DNA from: Chionoecetes opilio
Taxonomy: Eukaryota; Arthropoda; Malacostraca; Decapoda; Majidae
Assembly: GCA_016584305.1 (NCBI GenBank)
Contig: JACEEZ010023648.1
Location: forward strand, 209,501 to 273,500
Direction: 5' to 3'
DNA: 64,000 nt
The first letter of the stretch is position 1, and every line of letters starts with the position of its first letter. Below are positions 11,513 to 23,310 of the stretch, piece by piece. A model generated the notes under the pieces. That model saw only the letters and a list, made by a program, of their open reading frames with translations, was not told where the DNA came from and did no database searches. The translations under genes and the position numbers were made by a program.

Positions 11513-12414
11513 AAAAAAAAAAAAACCTTTAGCGCATTTAAAAAAAAATATTGGAGGGATTCTACCAAGTAAGCCCTCTGAGGATCAAGGCCAGAGAGGG
11601 CAACATCATTTCGAAGTCGTAATATAGTCAGAAGGTGGAGGATAAGGAGGAACATGCCCTTCATCATCCAGAGTGTAATTATGAGCAAAGGTTTGAAGGA
11701 AAGAGTTCAGCTTTAGAAATAGAAATTTCTGTGGAGCCATTTGGGTGAAGCACAAGAGGAAAAGATAAAGAAGAAAAATGTGCTAGAGATGTTTTTTGCC
11801 GGTTGCCAGTAGTCTAGAGAGGAGTTTGACCCAGAAAGATTTTGACATTTTCTATTGATGAAGGAGTTTTTGGCAAGTTTACAACTAGATTTGGCATAAT
11901 TATTGGCAGAAATGTAAAGGGCATAAGTATCAGGAGATGCATGGTTATGGTACAGTCTGTGATCCACCTCGCTATCTTGGGCAGCACGAGAACAAGCTGA
12001 GTTAGACCAAGGTTTAAGGTCTTTAGAATTTGAGAAAGGGTGTGGAATGTATGCCTCCATGGCAGAGACAATGGCCAGTTATGCGCTCAGCACAAAGAGG
12101 TGGGTCTCTGACACGGAAGCAATAATCATTCAATGGAAAATCAAGGCAGTACTGCCTTAGGTCCTCCCACTTAATTGAGGTGTAATGGCACCTCTGCTTA
12201 GTTAGGTCTAAGTTGTCTTAGTTGTCCCGAGACAGCACCGAAGCAATAGGACAAATTACAGAAATATGATAGTGATCATAGGAGCCCAATGGAGATAATA
12301 GTTTAACAGAATAACCTGAAGGGTTAGAGGTTAGGAAAAGGTCAAGAATGCTGGACGTGTCTCCAAGGCAGTCTGAAATACGGGTAGGTTGCTGCACCAT
12401 CTGCCCTAGGTCAT

Positions 12415-14286
12415 TGTAGTGCCACAGTTTGTTTCTTCCTTTGTTCTGCTCCGATAATTTGAGTACTTTCAATTTAATTCAATAAATTAATCCCACCGTG
12501 AAATCACCAGTGTGGTGCCCCGGCTGTGTTGTTCCCCGGCTGATTGTGGCCGGGTGGGTGTTAACCTTAACTCCCTTGATATTTCCAGACTTCCAATTAA
12601 AAAACATAAAATGGTAGCGTCATATTACTTGTAGGCCGGATTTTCTCAGAAGCTAGGGAACGTGGGAACGTGGACTAAGCTGTTAATATCCGGGTTAAGG
12701 TGTGAGTACCACTTACCGTTATACCACTTCACAGCGAATTAGGAGGTTGGGAATGATGCTTCATATATGATTTTTCTCATGGGTATAATACAGGGATGTC
12801 AATTTTCCGTGGATTCGCGGATTTCCGAGTATTTTATTGCCAGCTTGGTCATTTCTGTGAATCGTGTAGATTCGGGTTTTAAATTTGTGGGGGGGGGTGT
12901 ACATAGTTGCCTAGCCGACAGCCGAACCTGACCCTGGCCACTGATCCAGCACAGACCATAAAACATTTTTTGGCTGCCTAGCGGGAAGTTAATACTAGGC
13001 TGCCGATATCTCCTGACTCCACTGCTACAAGTTTGCTCAGGAGGCAGTATGTTGGGGGTGGAATACAGCAGCCCACAGCCAGTATGTTGGGGGTGGATTA
13101 CAGCAGCCACAGCCAGGTGAGATAGCTCTGGTGATCCAGGGGTCTGGTATCGATTGGCACACTGCCCTCACTGTGTCAAGTTTGCAGGCTCCAGGCCTGG
13201 AGAGTTCAATGCAGGGATGCCACAGCAGGAGGCAAGCCAGATTGGCCAGAGGGTATATAATCAATATAGTATGGCCAGAGATATATACATATACACAAAT
13301 TGTGGACACAAAAACATACAAAATTGAGACCAGAAATGATTATAGATATAACCAAGGACCTCTCAGAAGCTCTCTCAGAGCATGAAATTTACAAAAAATC
13401 TCGGGGGGCTTACAGCGCCCCCCGAACCCCCAGCTGGGAGGTTCCCTCGCTACGGACGGTCAGATTCGCTGCGCTCGGATGAGTTGGTCGCCCTATTATT
13501 TTATTTCAGAGGTTTTTTTCTTTTCTTGTTGACATCCCTGATAATAGTGTTTTTGATGATACGACTTCCTTAACCAACAGAGGGCATGATAACCTACCTA
13601 AACAATATGAGAAATTTCCAAAGGCACCGGTCCATGGACGGGAAACACTAGACTAACAGAACAAACATTCTCCCACAAGAAAGTAGTAAATGATCAAGTG
13701 ATCTATTCACTCTTAACAACTACAACAAAAAAACTTAATCCAGACTAAGTGCCATGTGGCTGAAGATTACATAACCATGGTCTCTAGGCCTAACGTAGGG
13801 TACGTTACATGAGTACTGTGGTATGGCATATGTATGGTGTTGGGTGTATGGTCTTTAAGGATGAGCATTTTGGACCTGTAGTAGAAGAGGGGCTTGATTT
13901 AGGGGGACGAACCAAAAGATGCTGGGTAAGGACGCCAACCAAGGCGCTCTGTGTCCTTCCCGCCTCTGTTTTCCCTCCAGATTACGCCCCCAGCTGTTCT
14001 CCACGGGTGCGACCCCGTAGGAGCTCGACCCGCTAACTTAAAAAAAATTACTTCTTTTATCTTCTACCTTCAATTGACCTCTTCCCAGAAATTGTACAGA
14101 GCCCTATGCGTGCAATTTCCACAACCAATAAACTCCACAACCATTCGGCCATCAATCAGGCCTCACAACTCCTGCTTACACCTACCTGACCAAAACTAGA
14201 CAAACCTGAGCCTCTGTATGAGGAAAAACATTCATTCAATGCGGTCTTCCCTCTTATTACGTTAACCCCTGGCACCCGGCATGACA
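12415..14286. mobile_element. Putative solo LTR (or TG...CA element) inside LINE-J, holding a hAT-like element
   Basis: The LINE-J endonuclease frame is interrupted exactly at 'ILND'. The insert starts TGTAGTGCC and ends GGCATGACA, and the flanking TCAT is duplicated (12411-12414 and 14287-14290). TG...CA ends with a 4-bp duplication are typical of LTR retrotransposons. No gag or pol is visible, so a solo LTR is the simplest reading. Minus the nested 750-bp element it is about 1.1 kb. Confidence 0.55.
12791..13540. mobile_element. hAT-like non-autonomous element (CAGGGATGTCAA ends)
   Basis: Inverted ends cagggatgtcaa and ttgacatccctg are flanked by ATAATA on both sides (12785-12790 and 13541-13546). 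hAT elements usually make 8-bp duplications, so a two-base decay or another superfamily is possible. It holds a tandem 34-bp duplication, 'cagtatgttgggggtgga', near 13047-13114. No transposase is seen. Confidence 0.65.
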
Positions 14287-15011
14287 TCATTAAGGATAGC
14301 AAAGTTGAAGATTTGTTCACCAGATTCGTTAGTGAAAGAGGATGGCCAAAGCTGGTAGTGATCATTGAAATTCCCCAAAATGGAGATTACTGCAAAGAAA
14401 ATGAGTTAAGATGTGCTCCACTCTAGAAATTTAATAGTTGAACTTTATATAGTCAGAGGAATTAGGTGAGTTATACAGCACATTCATTAAATAAGAGAGT
14501 GACATTGAAGTCGAAGCCATGAGGTTGAAAATTCTGTAGATTCAAAATGATGGGCATGAGAGCAAGTGATGTCATTGCATACATATACGCAACAGTCAGG
14601 TTTGTTTTGAAAATGAGGATAAAAAAAAAGCAAGAGGGAACAGAAAAAGGAATGCTGTCAGTATTCCCAATCACCTGGGTTTCTGTGAAGAATAGAAGAG
14701 GAAGTTCAGAGGAGGAAAGGTGATGTTCCATAGATTGGAAGTCAGATCTAAAGGCGTGATTCCACTGAGGTAACATTTTGGCAACATGTTGCATGCTACA
14801 TTGTCACATAGGCCAAGTGTGTTCCAACCAGTTCAACACAAGGCAACAAACATGTAGCATGCGACTGTGTGGCATGCAACAGGTGGCAACAAGTTCCCCG
14901 TAGAACGTGACGCATGCGACAAGATTTAGCCCGTTGCCAGTGTTGCCCCGCCTTCCCACCAGTCGCGGGAAGGATTCGATGTTGAAAGCAACAAGATGAA
15001 TTGATCTTAAA

Positions 15012-15344
15012 AAAAAAAGCCTTCGAATTTATAGAAGAATATAGAAAACTTGTGGTTCCTTGGGATATATGCTTGGAAGACTACAAGAATAACAAGGCTT
15101 AAGTAGATTCACAGTGGGGATTAGCCAAGAAATTTAATGGTGAAGTGGCAATGGTAAAAAAGAAGCTCAAAAATTTGTATACTGCTTTTCGCCGTGAGCA
15201 CTGAAGCCTAGCCAGAATGAAATCTGGATCTTTTCCCATTAAGATAAACAAATGGTTTGCCTATGACTTGCTTCTATTCCTCCTGGACGTGGATAACCCA
15301 AGGCCTGGCTATTCGTCTCAGGCTGAGCAACCAACATGTGATGA
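15012..15344 (+). pseudogene. Harbinger-associated MADF-domain protein, exon 1 (broken)
   Basis: The frame reads 'KAFEFIEEYRKL', 'WDICLEDYKN', 'AKKFNGEVAMVKKKLKNLYTAFRREH' and 'KINKWFAYDLLLFLLDV', a MADF (Myb/SANT-like) DNA-binding domain. Stops interrupt it near 15102 and 15203. It ends at a consensus donor, GAG|GTAAGT, at 15345. In Harbinger elements this protein partners the transposase for nuclear import and DNA binding. Confidence 0.7.
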
Positions 15345-15604
15345 GGTAAGTTATTATTATTAATATTAATATTATTATTAATATCACTAAGCTATAAATT
15401 ATCAAACAGCTTTTTGCTTGCAGTGGTATGAAGGAAAACTCAGACAAGGCTAGCCCTATTGGGGAACCTGGGAAGAATAAACTAAAAAAACTGCAGCTAG
15501 CCTACTCGCTCCCGTAATCTACAAATTTTGCTCACTTTTATCCTCTCTGTATCATTAATTAATTAATGAACAGATACATCATGATGAAACTTGACAGAAT
15601 AATC

Positions 15605-15711
15605 AGAGGAAAGGAAACGTCCTGTTAGTTCCAGAAAATTGAGACGAGATTCTTCGTCTACAGTGAGGCTTGAGTTTACTAGGCTGTGTGATGATGCTTC
15701 TTGGCAATAAA
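15605..15711 (+). other. Possible alternative terminal exon with poly(A) signal
   Basis: A short plus-strand frame ('VSSRKLRRDSSSTVRLEF ...') ends at a stop that overlaps AATAAA at 15706-15711. It could be an alternative last exon of the MADF gene. The acceptor is not clear, so this is tentative. Confidence 0.3.
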
Positions 15712-15797
15712 GCTCTGCTATGGCGAAAAGTTTTGTTTTATTAATCTCATTTATTTGCTGTTAACAATAATATTATGATTAGTATTACTGTTATCAT

Positions 15798-15813
15798 TAT
15801 TATTATTATTATG

Positions 15814-15884
<71 letters not shown>
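15798..15884. repeat. (TTA)n microsatellite
   Basis: A long ATT/TTA run with one interruption by 'gataataat'. Confidence 0.95.
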
Positions 15885-15885
<1 letters not shown>

Positions 15886-16044
15886 GATGTGTAGCCCACG
15901 TCTACCAGTGCCCGTTCTAGACTTCTTGGAAGCCTTCACATTCTCCAACTCTCAATGGTACGATGCGTCCTCCTCCGGTGACAAAAAACAAGTTTCTACT
16001 GTGTATGGTGCAAAAAAGTTCTTTGAATGATTATAAATGCACAC

Positions 16045-17026
16045 TTTATTCACCACATACAATTACAAGCGTAGAAACAGAGCTGCAGCTTAAAAAAACA
16101 AGTATTCCATAGGCCTATACCAGTACTAGAGAATAATACTGAATATACATATCATGTTGAATACATTATGCTTACTTTAGAAAAGCAACTAAACAGTTCG
16201 TTGTTTTTCCTAAGACTATGCATATAAATCTTGCCAAGGAACTTTTCCAGTGTCTGAAACAAAATATTCCTTAAATTCCTCTCTCACTTCCTTAGCATTA
16301 TTCGAAGGCCTTCGTGGTTTACGTTGTAGATCAACCATGCCCGTATCTCCCAGTACCACTTCTCTTCATACGCCATCAATGATTGCTCCATCTTGAGTAT
16401 CCAAATCGAAGGAACCTTGTGGTGAGTAAAATAATCTAGAAGTTGCACTCATACGTTGTATGGAAGTTGTGAAGGTACACGCATCCAGTTGAAACAAGTA
16501 CAGTATGTTTCACATTAAGCAATTGAGGCTTTTGCAGCACTTGGAAAACAGATGCCAGCAAACCAAAACCGTTCTCTACCACCCTACGACCACAGCTAAG
16601 TCTGTAGTTGTAGATTTGCTCAAGTGACCCTTTTTCATGTGTGCCACTAAAAGGCTTCATGATGTTTACTTGCAATGGAAAGGCGCATGTGCAAGGAGCA
16701 TATAGGGTTCTCCCTACCTGGTAGAGGCTTTGGTGATGGTAGGCAGAGCTGATTTTCAGATAACCTTTTGAAGAAGGTAGTTTCTCGAAACACGCCTCCG
16801 TCTGATATTCTCCCTTGACATCCAATGTGAACATAAGTGAAATAGTACTTGGCGTTGGCCACAGCCATTAATACAATACTGAATGTCCTTTTGTAGTTAT
16901 AGAATGTACTACCACTCCTTTGAGGACACTGAATCACATGCCGCGATGCAATGTGGAAAGTTTCACAAGACTTCAAACTCTCTTGATAACTTCATCCACT
17001 CATTTTTATTCTGCGGCATCTGGAAA
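16045..17026 (-). pseudogene. Harbinger DDE transposase (DDE_Tnp_4 type), frameshifted
   Basis: On the minus strand, an acceptor (TTTCTTTCCAG) opens an exon reading 'MPQNKNEWMKLSREFE'. After a frameshift come 'VIQCPQRSGSTFYNYKRTFS', 'GCQGRISDGGVF' (catalytic Asp, about 16793-16812) and 'PKPLPGREN'. After another frameshift come 'AFPLQVNIMKPFSG', 'RRVVENGFGLL' (catalytic Glu, 16561-16600) and 'VYLHNF'. These are the hallmark blocks of PIF/Harbinger nucleases. AATAAA lies on the minus strand at 16050-16045. At least two frameshifts make it non-functional. It lies antisense inside the intron of the MADF gene. Confidence 0.85.
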
Positions 17027-17038
17027 GAAATAGTGATA

Positions 17039-18054
17039 CACTCATACCGCGATTTACGAACACTCTATTTACGAATTTTTGAAGATACGAACAAAATTAT
17101 TTTGTCCCAAAATTCGGTTTACACACGAATAATTCGAAGTTACGAACAAAAGTTCGTAAATTCATAAACAATTTTTTTTTTAAATACCTAATACATAAAT
17201 AGTAAGAATATTTATAACACCTAAATATTGTAAAAAGTTCAGTAAACAGAACCTTTGGCTCAGCTCATCCACACGCGGGGACGCTCAAGATTGTTTGTTT
17301 ACATATTCTCCGACCGGTCGTGCTGTGTTTATGAACATTATTGTGTATAATCAGACATTTCAGTGATTATTTCAGTGAATAATGCCTCCCAAGCATGGTG
17401 CCAGTGCTAGTGTGGGTGGTCCTAAGCCCAAGAAAGCCAGAAAAGCCATAACACTAGAGTTTAAGATAGCGATTGTCAAGAAATTTGACGAAGGCGTGCG
17501 AGTGAAGGACATGGCTAATTGGTGTAGCCTTTCCCCGTCGACTGTCGTAACTATTAAGAAGGACAAGGAGAAGATTATGTCAAGTGCTAAAAGTGCTACC
17601 CCTTTGAGTGCATTAAAAAAGTGTCCACGGTAAGGGAAGAACAGAGGTGATGCAGGTCACAAGAGGAAGAAGAGTGAGGCGCTCGTAAACACTTGTCTCT
17701 CGCCTCCCTATGAACAACATGTCATTATCTCCAAAAGTAATGATTTGCGACGGAAGCTCATAGAGAAAATGTTTCCTAGAATCCAATAAGATAAACAGAA
17801 ACCAGACTATGTACCGTAGATAACATGGATGTAATAAGGGAAGTATTAACGCCACCATACGTCTGTAAATCGAAGAAAAAAAAGTTGTCCTGGCGACTTT
17901 AGTGTTATCTACGGTAGGGAGTTTTGGTCCAAAGAGGAACGTATCTCAAATTAAATAATGGGGTTAAATGGGAAAAATACATTCGATTTACGAATTTTCA
18001 ATTTACAAACAGTTTTTCAGGAACGTAACCCATTCGTAAATTGAGGTGGCCGTG
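17039..18054 (+). mobile_element. Tigger-like element, deletion derivative, in Harbinger intron
   Basis: The ends are cactcataccgcgatttac and the inverse of ttgaggtggccgtg, each flanked by TA (17037-17038 and 18055-18056). Subterminal repeats of 'atttacgaa' occur at both ends. It keeps a transposase N-terminus (17382-17633), then a block shared with Pogo-B and a shrunken MITE-J (about 17812-17922). Confidence 0.8.
17382..17633 (+). pseudogene. Tigger transposase N-terminal fragment
   Basis: An 83-residue frame opens with ATG and a basic leader. It then shows the psq/CENP-B-like helix-turn-helix: 'AITLEFKIAIVKKFDEG', 'MANWCSLSPSTVVTIKK'. This part binds the terminal repeats. The CENP-B second half and the whole DDE domain are deleted. 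The following DNA is an out-of-frame remnant, so no catalytic protein can be made. Confidence 0.85.
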
Positions 18055-18109
18055 TATGTGCAAATAAATTATCAACTATATTGCTAGTTTAAAATACCTT
18101 TTTTTCAGG

Positions 18110-18846
18110 ATGCATCTGGAAGTGATCTTAAAGCTGAAACCCTCGGAGCGTCGTCGACTCTGAAATCAGAAGTTGCTGAGGCTTCACAGGAAGTTGAGAA
18201 AGGAGGCAAAAATGATGATGCCAAAGGAGCAAGCAACAAAAACAGAGAACAGAACTGGAAAAGAAAAACTATTGATGATGAGCTAGCAGAAGGGGCCTAC
18301 AAGATTTTTAAAGAGTGTGAAAAGGGATGACTGTACCATATATGGTGAACATGTTGCAAGTGAAATTCGGAAGCTTTATCCAAGGGCCCAGACAATTGTG
18401 AAACAATTGATGAACAACATCTTATTCGAAGCAGCTATGGGGAAATACGACAGTGCTGATCAATCACATCGATTTGGTTTACCTACACCACATCCCTTTG
18501 ACAGCAGTGCTTCTTCCACTCACCATAACTCCATTGCTTCTGATTCTTCTACCCACAACTATTTTTACACTGGCTCTTCTACCCCTCATGACTATGAACA
18601 CGGAGCATCAAGATCAATCTCCGCATTGCCATCAATGTTTGCTCATCCAGGAAATCAGTCACCAAGAATCTATTTCAACACCATCTTTAGCAGACACCAT
18701 GATTTCTAGCCCAATCAGCAAATGAAGATCATCCACATTTCGTTCAGGAAGATAAAAGAAACTGATCAACACCTTAATGAAACGGACGAGGATCAATCCT
18801 CAATATCACTGGACATTTTGGGGCATTTTTCACAATTTGTAACTTA
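18110..18846 (+). pseudogene. Harbinger MADF/BESS protein, last exon (frameshifted)
   Basis: It follows a strong acceptor (ccttttttttcag). It begins with an acidic linker ('DASGSDLKAETLGASS') and reaches 'KRKTIDDELAEGAYKIFKECEK'. After a one-base shift at about 18325 it continues 'DDCTIYGEHVASEIRKLYP' and 'NNILFEAAMGKYD', a BESS-like dimerisation region, with a Ser/Thr-rich stretch after it. A second shift near 18710 leads to the C-terminus '...LDILGHFSQFVT'. It pairs with exon 1 across an intron now holding the antisense transposase and a Tigger. Confidence 0.65.
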
Positions 18847-19252
18847 AACCAAACAAACTTTGTTTGTGTATTACTTTTTCAGTATTTGAATTGCCATTTC
18901 TTATTTTCTTTGATGAAGGTAATGTTGATGTGTTACATTATTTTCCAAGTATGGATAGAATATGTGACCTGTATTTGCCACCAGTAAAGGAATGGATGTA
19001 ATTTACAAATTTAATTTTTCTATTTTGTACACGTTGCCAGGTGCTTTCTGTTATCATTAAACAATTGTGGAGGTGAATACATTTGAAATGAATATGTTCA
19101 GGAATATTGTGGTGAATACACTTCATTAAATATATTTTTTATTGTCATTATTATTTACATGTTCCCAATCTCATTATAATTTTCAGATATGCTCTGACAT
19201 ACTACTTCCAGAAGTTAGAAATTATTTATAATAATAATAATAATAATACAGT
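18847..19252. other. AT-rich gap with short ATAATAATA run
   Basis: This is 3' flank of the Harbinger gene. It has an 'ataataataataat' run near 19230-19250 and no coding signal. Confidence 0.5.
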
Positions 19253-19325
19253 AGGGTCCCACATAAAACGAGAAATTGGTCAATAAACGAGGTCGTTCTA
19301 TGTGAATTCGCTCTATGTGAAACAC
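19253..19325 (+). repeat. MITE-K terminal fragment
   Basis: It begins cagtagggtcccacat and continues 'gagaaattggtcaataaacg' and 'gtcgttctatgtgaatt', the inverse of 11020-11098. It stops at a short CA run where LINE-CR begins. Confidence 0.7.
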
Positions 19326-19536
19326 ATACACACACAGAAGCAGCCGTGAAGGAGAGGCTCCTAAACAATTGGACGTGCTGGGTGACTGCAGGGACCACCA
19401 ACGCCGCAGAGAACGCTGAAAGACCTTAAGTACCTATAGGTTAGGGCTATGGAGTTAAAATGTCCCGTCTCCAAATGATTTACCTAAAAAAGTGATAAGT
19501 AGTGGAAGTGAAATAAAACAAACAAGGATAAACAAA

Positions 19537-20348
19537 ATGGCGGATCAGCTGGGGCCAGCTGGGACCCCATTCCACGGCTTCAACACCAATGAAAAGGACA
19601 TATTAGGGCTGAAAACGAACCAGAGAAGAGTTGTAATGTTAGAAAATATTGTGCACGAATTAATGGATAAACTTGAGAAGATGGAAAAGAAAGTGTACGT
19701 ATTGGAAAAAGATAATTCTATTTTGTAAAATAGAGTGGATGAACTAAACGGAAAGCAAGACGATGAAAAGGTTGAGCAAATGCATGCTGAAATGTATTCT
19801 GTACACAAGAAATGGAAAATGACACAAGAAGAAATGAAAGATGAAAGAAAAACATGGAAGATAGAACAGGAAAAGACCAAGAGAACTTACGACAGATAAT
19901 AGATCAGGAAAATGAAAAGAAAAATCTGACCAAAAATGTAGTAAAAGTAATCAAACAAAAGGAGAATCTAGTAAGAGATACGGTAGACAAAAAGAAATGT
20001 GTCATCATTTTTGGTTTGAAGGAGAAAGTGCTGCCCAAGAAAAACTTGAGAGAAGAGGAAGAAAAGAAAGTGTCAAAAGAAAAATTTAAAGTAGTAGAAG
20101 AAAATACGGAGGTAGAAGAAGAAATAGAAGAGATACATAGGTTAGGCAAATATGAAGAGGGAGGGGCCCGCCCCTTAAAAGTTAAGTTTAGGTCACAAAT
20201 TACAGCACTAGATATATTGTCTAAGGCATGCAAACTGGCAAAGACAGAAGAATATAAGAAAATATGGATAAGAAAAGATATGAATGAGGAAGAAAGAGCC
20301 AGATTGAATGTGTACTGTTTAAAGAAGCTAAAGAAAAAAACGAATTGA
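19537..20348 (+). pseudogene. LINE-CR ORF1 protein (coiled coil plus RNA-binding-like domain)
   Basis: Starts at ATG 19537 ('MADQLGPAGTPF'). A heptad-rich, Glu/Lys-rich segment ('LENIVHELMDKLEKMEKK') predicts a trimerising coiled coil. A stop (TAA at about 19726) replaces a likely Gln codon, and a frameshift near 19880 moves the frame. The second half reads 'KKCVIIFGLKE', 'IEEIHRLGKYEEGGARPL', 'KVKFRSQ' and 'YKKIWIRKDMNEEERARLN', resembling LINE ORF1 RRM and C-terminal domains. It would coat the element RNA. The start is supported by matching the 42720 fragment downstream. Confidence 0.75.
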
Positions 20349-20376
20349 GGACGGAAGAGGAAAAACAGAAATTCTA

Positions 20377-23279
20377 TTGGAGAGTTTTAGACCAAAAACT
20401 GAAGAAGTGGTATCTAAAAGAGAAAGAGTAAGAGAAGACAGTCCAAAGGAAAATGAAATAGGATGGCGGGTATCGTACACAAATATAAATGGGCTAGTGT
20501 CAACATTAACAGAAGTAAACGATTACCTGAGAGTCAAGAAACCAGACATATTAGGTCTAGTAGAAACGAAGCTGAGTGATTCTGAGGATGTGCCAGTTGG
20601 GGAGGGTCAATATAATGTATGGAGGAAAAACAGAAACCAGAAAAAGGGAGGTGGGGTAATGAGGTTAACAAGGAAGGATGTGGTAGTAGGAAATGTGGAG
20701 AAAGGAGAAGGAATGGCAGAGGTGTTGAAGGTAGAGTTGGTGATGAAAAAAGGAAGAATTAGAGACTTAGTAATCGTATAAGTTCCACCTAAGACAAATT
20801 CCTGGGGGAGAGAAGAGTACGGAGACATGATAAGAGACACAAGCAAATGTTTAAAGAATACGATGGAAAATAGTGAGAACATAATTTTGATGGGAGATTT
20901 TAACTGCAAAGAAGTTTGCTGGGAAGAATGGTATACTGAAGGAGGAGAAAACTCATGGGGTGGTATATTGTTGGATTTGGTAATGAATAACATCATGACT
21001 CAGTGGATTAAAGAGAACACAAGATTCAGAGGTAGCGAAGAACCATCAAGACTAGATCTACTATTGACAAAAGAACTGTGGAAGTAATTAGTAAAGTAAA
21101 TTATCACTGCCCACTTGGAAAGAGTGACCATGTACTTATTGAATTTGAAATAAATGATAGCAAAAAAGAGGGGGAAAAAGAACATAAGAAAGGAAGATAC
21201 AATTATGGAAAAGCAGACTTTGACGGATTAAAAACATTCTTCGGAGAGACAGACTGGAATTTCCATGCAGCAACGAGTACCCAGAAAAAATGGGATGAGT
21301 TTATCCGAATTTACACCGAAGGAATAAATAGTTATGTTCCAAGAATAGTTATCAGAGAAAAGAAAAAAAATGAATGGTTTAACAGAAAATGTGAATTAGC
21401 AAGACTAGAAAGAGAAAAAACATGGAATAGTTGGAGGAAAAAAGGAGGTATCAACCTTTGGGAGAAGTACAAAACAACTAGAAATGAATATGTAAGAATC
21501 CAAAGAGAAGAAGAAAGTAACTATGAGAGGAATATAATAGAAAAATGTAAGAATGAACCGAAACTTTTCTATAGATATATTAATGGAAAAATGAAAAACA
21601 AGGAAGGAATAGATAAGCTGAAGGTAGAAGGCATAGTGTATGAAGATGCATTACAACAGGCCAAGGTGATGAATAAGTGCTTACAGACTGTATTTACAAG
21701 AGAAAGTGAATTTAAAACGAAAAATATAATAGCAAAAGAAAATATAATGGAAGACATAAAAGTAGATGTAATAGAAGTAAAAAGGCTAATGGAAAGTCAA
21801 GATGTGAGAAAAGCCCCGGGTCCAGATGGAGTGTCGAACTGGATAATGAAAGAGTGCAGTAACCAACTAGCAGGAAAATTACATAGTGTAATTGAGAGTT
21901 CACTCAAGGAGAGCAGAGTCCCGCTTGATTGGAAAAGAGCAAATATTGTGCCAATTCACAAAGGAGGTGACAAAGAAGAACCACTAAATTACAGGCCAGT
22001 ATCATTAACAAGTGTAGTGGCAAAAATGTGTGAAAAAATTGTGAAGGACAGATGGTTGAAATAATTGGAAGAGACAAACACACTCGCAGGTGGCCAGTTT
22101 GGATTTAGAGGAGGAATGTTATGTACAACGAACTTATTAAGCTTTTACTCGAGAGTGATCGATGTGACACAAGAAAGAGAGGGGTGGGTCGATTGCATAT
22201 ACCTGGACCTAAAGAAGGCATTTGACAAGGTACCTCACAAGAGACTGCTCTGGAAGCTAGAACATGTAGGAGGATTGAAGGGTGGTTTGCTGAAGTGGAT
22301 GGAAGACTTTTTGAGCAACAGAGAGATGAGAACAGTAATAAAAGATAAGAAGTCAGAATGGTGCAGTGTGATAAGTGGAGCTCCTCAAGGATCAGTATTG
22401 GCCCCAGTGATGTTCTTGGTCTATGTAAATGATATGACAGAGGGAGTGAACAGTTATATGAATGTATTCGCTGATGATGCTAAATTACTAAGAAAAGTAG
22501 AAAGTAAAGAGGACTCTGAGCATTTACAAAAGGATCTAGATAAGATTTTCAGATAGTCAATTACGGGAAATGGAGTTTAATGCTAAAAAGTGTAAAGTGA
22601 TGGAAATGGGCAGTAGCAAAAAGAGACAGAGAGGAAAGTATTCGATGGGAAATGAATGGATAATCAAACAAAGGTCGAAAAAGATTTGGGAGTATGGATT
22701 ACGGATAATTTGTCACCTGAGAAGCATATAAACAAGATCACAGGAGATACATATCAGTTGCTGAGGAATATAAGAATGGCATTCAAATATCTGGATGAAG
22801 AGATGATTAAGAAATTGATAACATCTTTGATTCCTCCAAGGTTGGAATATGCGGCAGTGATTTGGTCACCACATAAAAAGAAGGATATGAGGAAGATTGA
22901 GAGAATACAAAGAGCAGCCACAAAAATGGCTCCAAGCCTGAGAGATTTACCATATGAGGAAAGACTTTCAAGACTGAAACTCCCAACTCTTGAGAAAAGA
23001 AGAGAAAGGGGAGATTTTATAGCAGTGTATAGAGCATCAATGGGTCTTGAAAAAATTGATAGAGTAGATCTGTGTGTGGGACGATAGAAGTACAAGAGGT
23101 CATGAGAAGAAATTGAAAAGGACAACATGCAAGAGGGACATAAAAAAATACAGCTTCCTGTACAGAAGCATAGAAGCCTGGAACAACCTTGATGCAAAAG
23201 TGATTAATGCAAGAAGTATTCAGGACTTCAAAGGCAGGCTGGATAATAGTAGATTTGGAGACGGGACAATAGGAGCATA
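20377..23279 (+). pseudogene. LINE-CR ORF2: APE endonuclease and reverse transcriptase, several disruptions
   Basis: The endonuclease starts 'VSYTNINGLVSTLTEVNDYL', with 'ILGLVETKLSD' (catalytic Glu), 'ILMGDFNC' (Asp, Asn) and 'LGKSDHVLIEF' (SDH). The RT shows 'KAPGPDGVSNWIMKECS', 'YRPVSLTSVVAKMCEK', 'YLDLKKAFDKVPH', 'GAPQGSVLAPVMFLVYVNDM' and the catalytic FADD box at 22467-22478. The C-terminal segment '...IWSPHKKKDMRKIERIQRAATK' follows. Disruptions are a TAA at about 20779, a frameshift near 21075, a TAA at 22062, and frameshifts near 22556-22656 and 23075. The protein would nick target DNA and copy the element RNA; this copy cannot. Confidence 0.9.
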
Positions 23280-23310
23280 GCTCTTTTCCTGTATGTTACA
23301 ACTAGGTAAA

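Larger units (their letters stand above)
11513..14752 (-). pseudogene. LINE-J endonuclease and linker region, split by an LTR insertion
   Basis: Reading the minus strand from 14752, the first half of an APE-type endonuclease is visible: 'FQSMEHHLSSSELPLLFFTETQV', then a segment ending 'FAILND' at about 14290. The frame resumes at about 12414 with 'LGQMVQQPTRISDCLGDTSSILDLFLTSNPSG' and 'SPLGSYDHYHISV', where the final catalytic His lies in the SDH-type motif (here YDH). The linker before the reverse transcriptase follows to about 11513, with many stops. The full protein would nick target DNA and copy its RNA there. The RT is absent from this copy. Confidence 0.8.
14753..18900. mobile_element. 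Decayed PIF/Harbinger element with two genes, holding a Tigger
   Basis: The left boundary is where the LINE-J frame stops, near 'ggcgtgattccactgagg'. Direct 'gcaacatgttgc'-like words fill the first 200 bp. It holds a plus-strand MADF/BESS-type gene (about 15012-18846) and a minus-strand DDE transposase (about 17026-16440), the two-gene content known for Harbinger. No right terminal repeat was found, so the right boundary is approximate. Confidence 0.6.

Noticed and set aside
17613..17858. A recurring 'LLDSRKHFLYELPSQIITFG' frame also at 41520-41777 and 48660-48860
   Set aside because: It is the antisense of a decayed transposase-derived block shared by Pogo-B and a Tigger, not a conserved gene.
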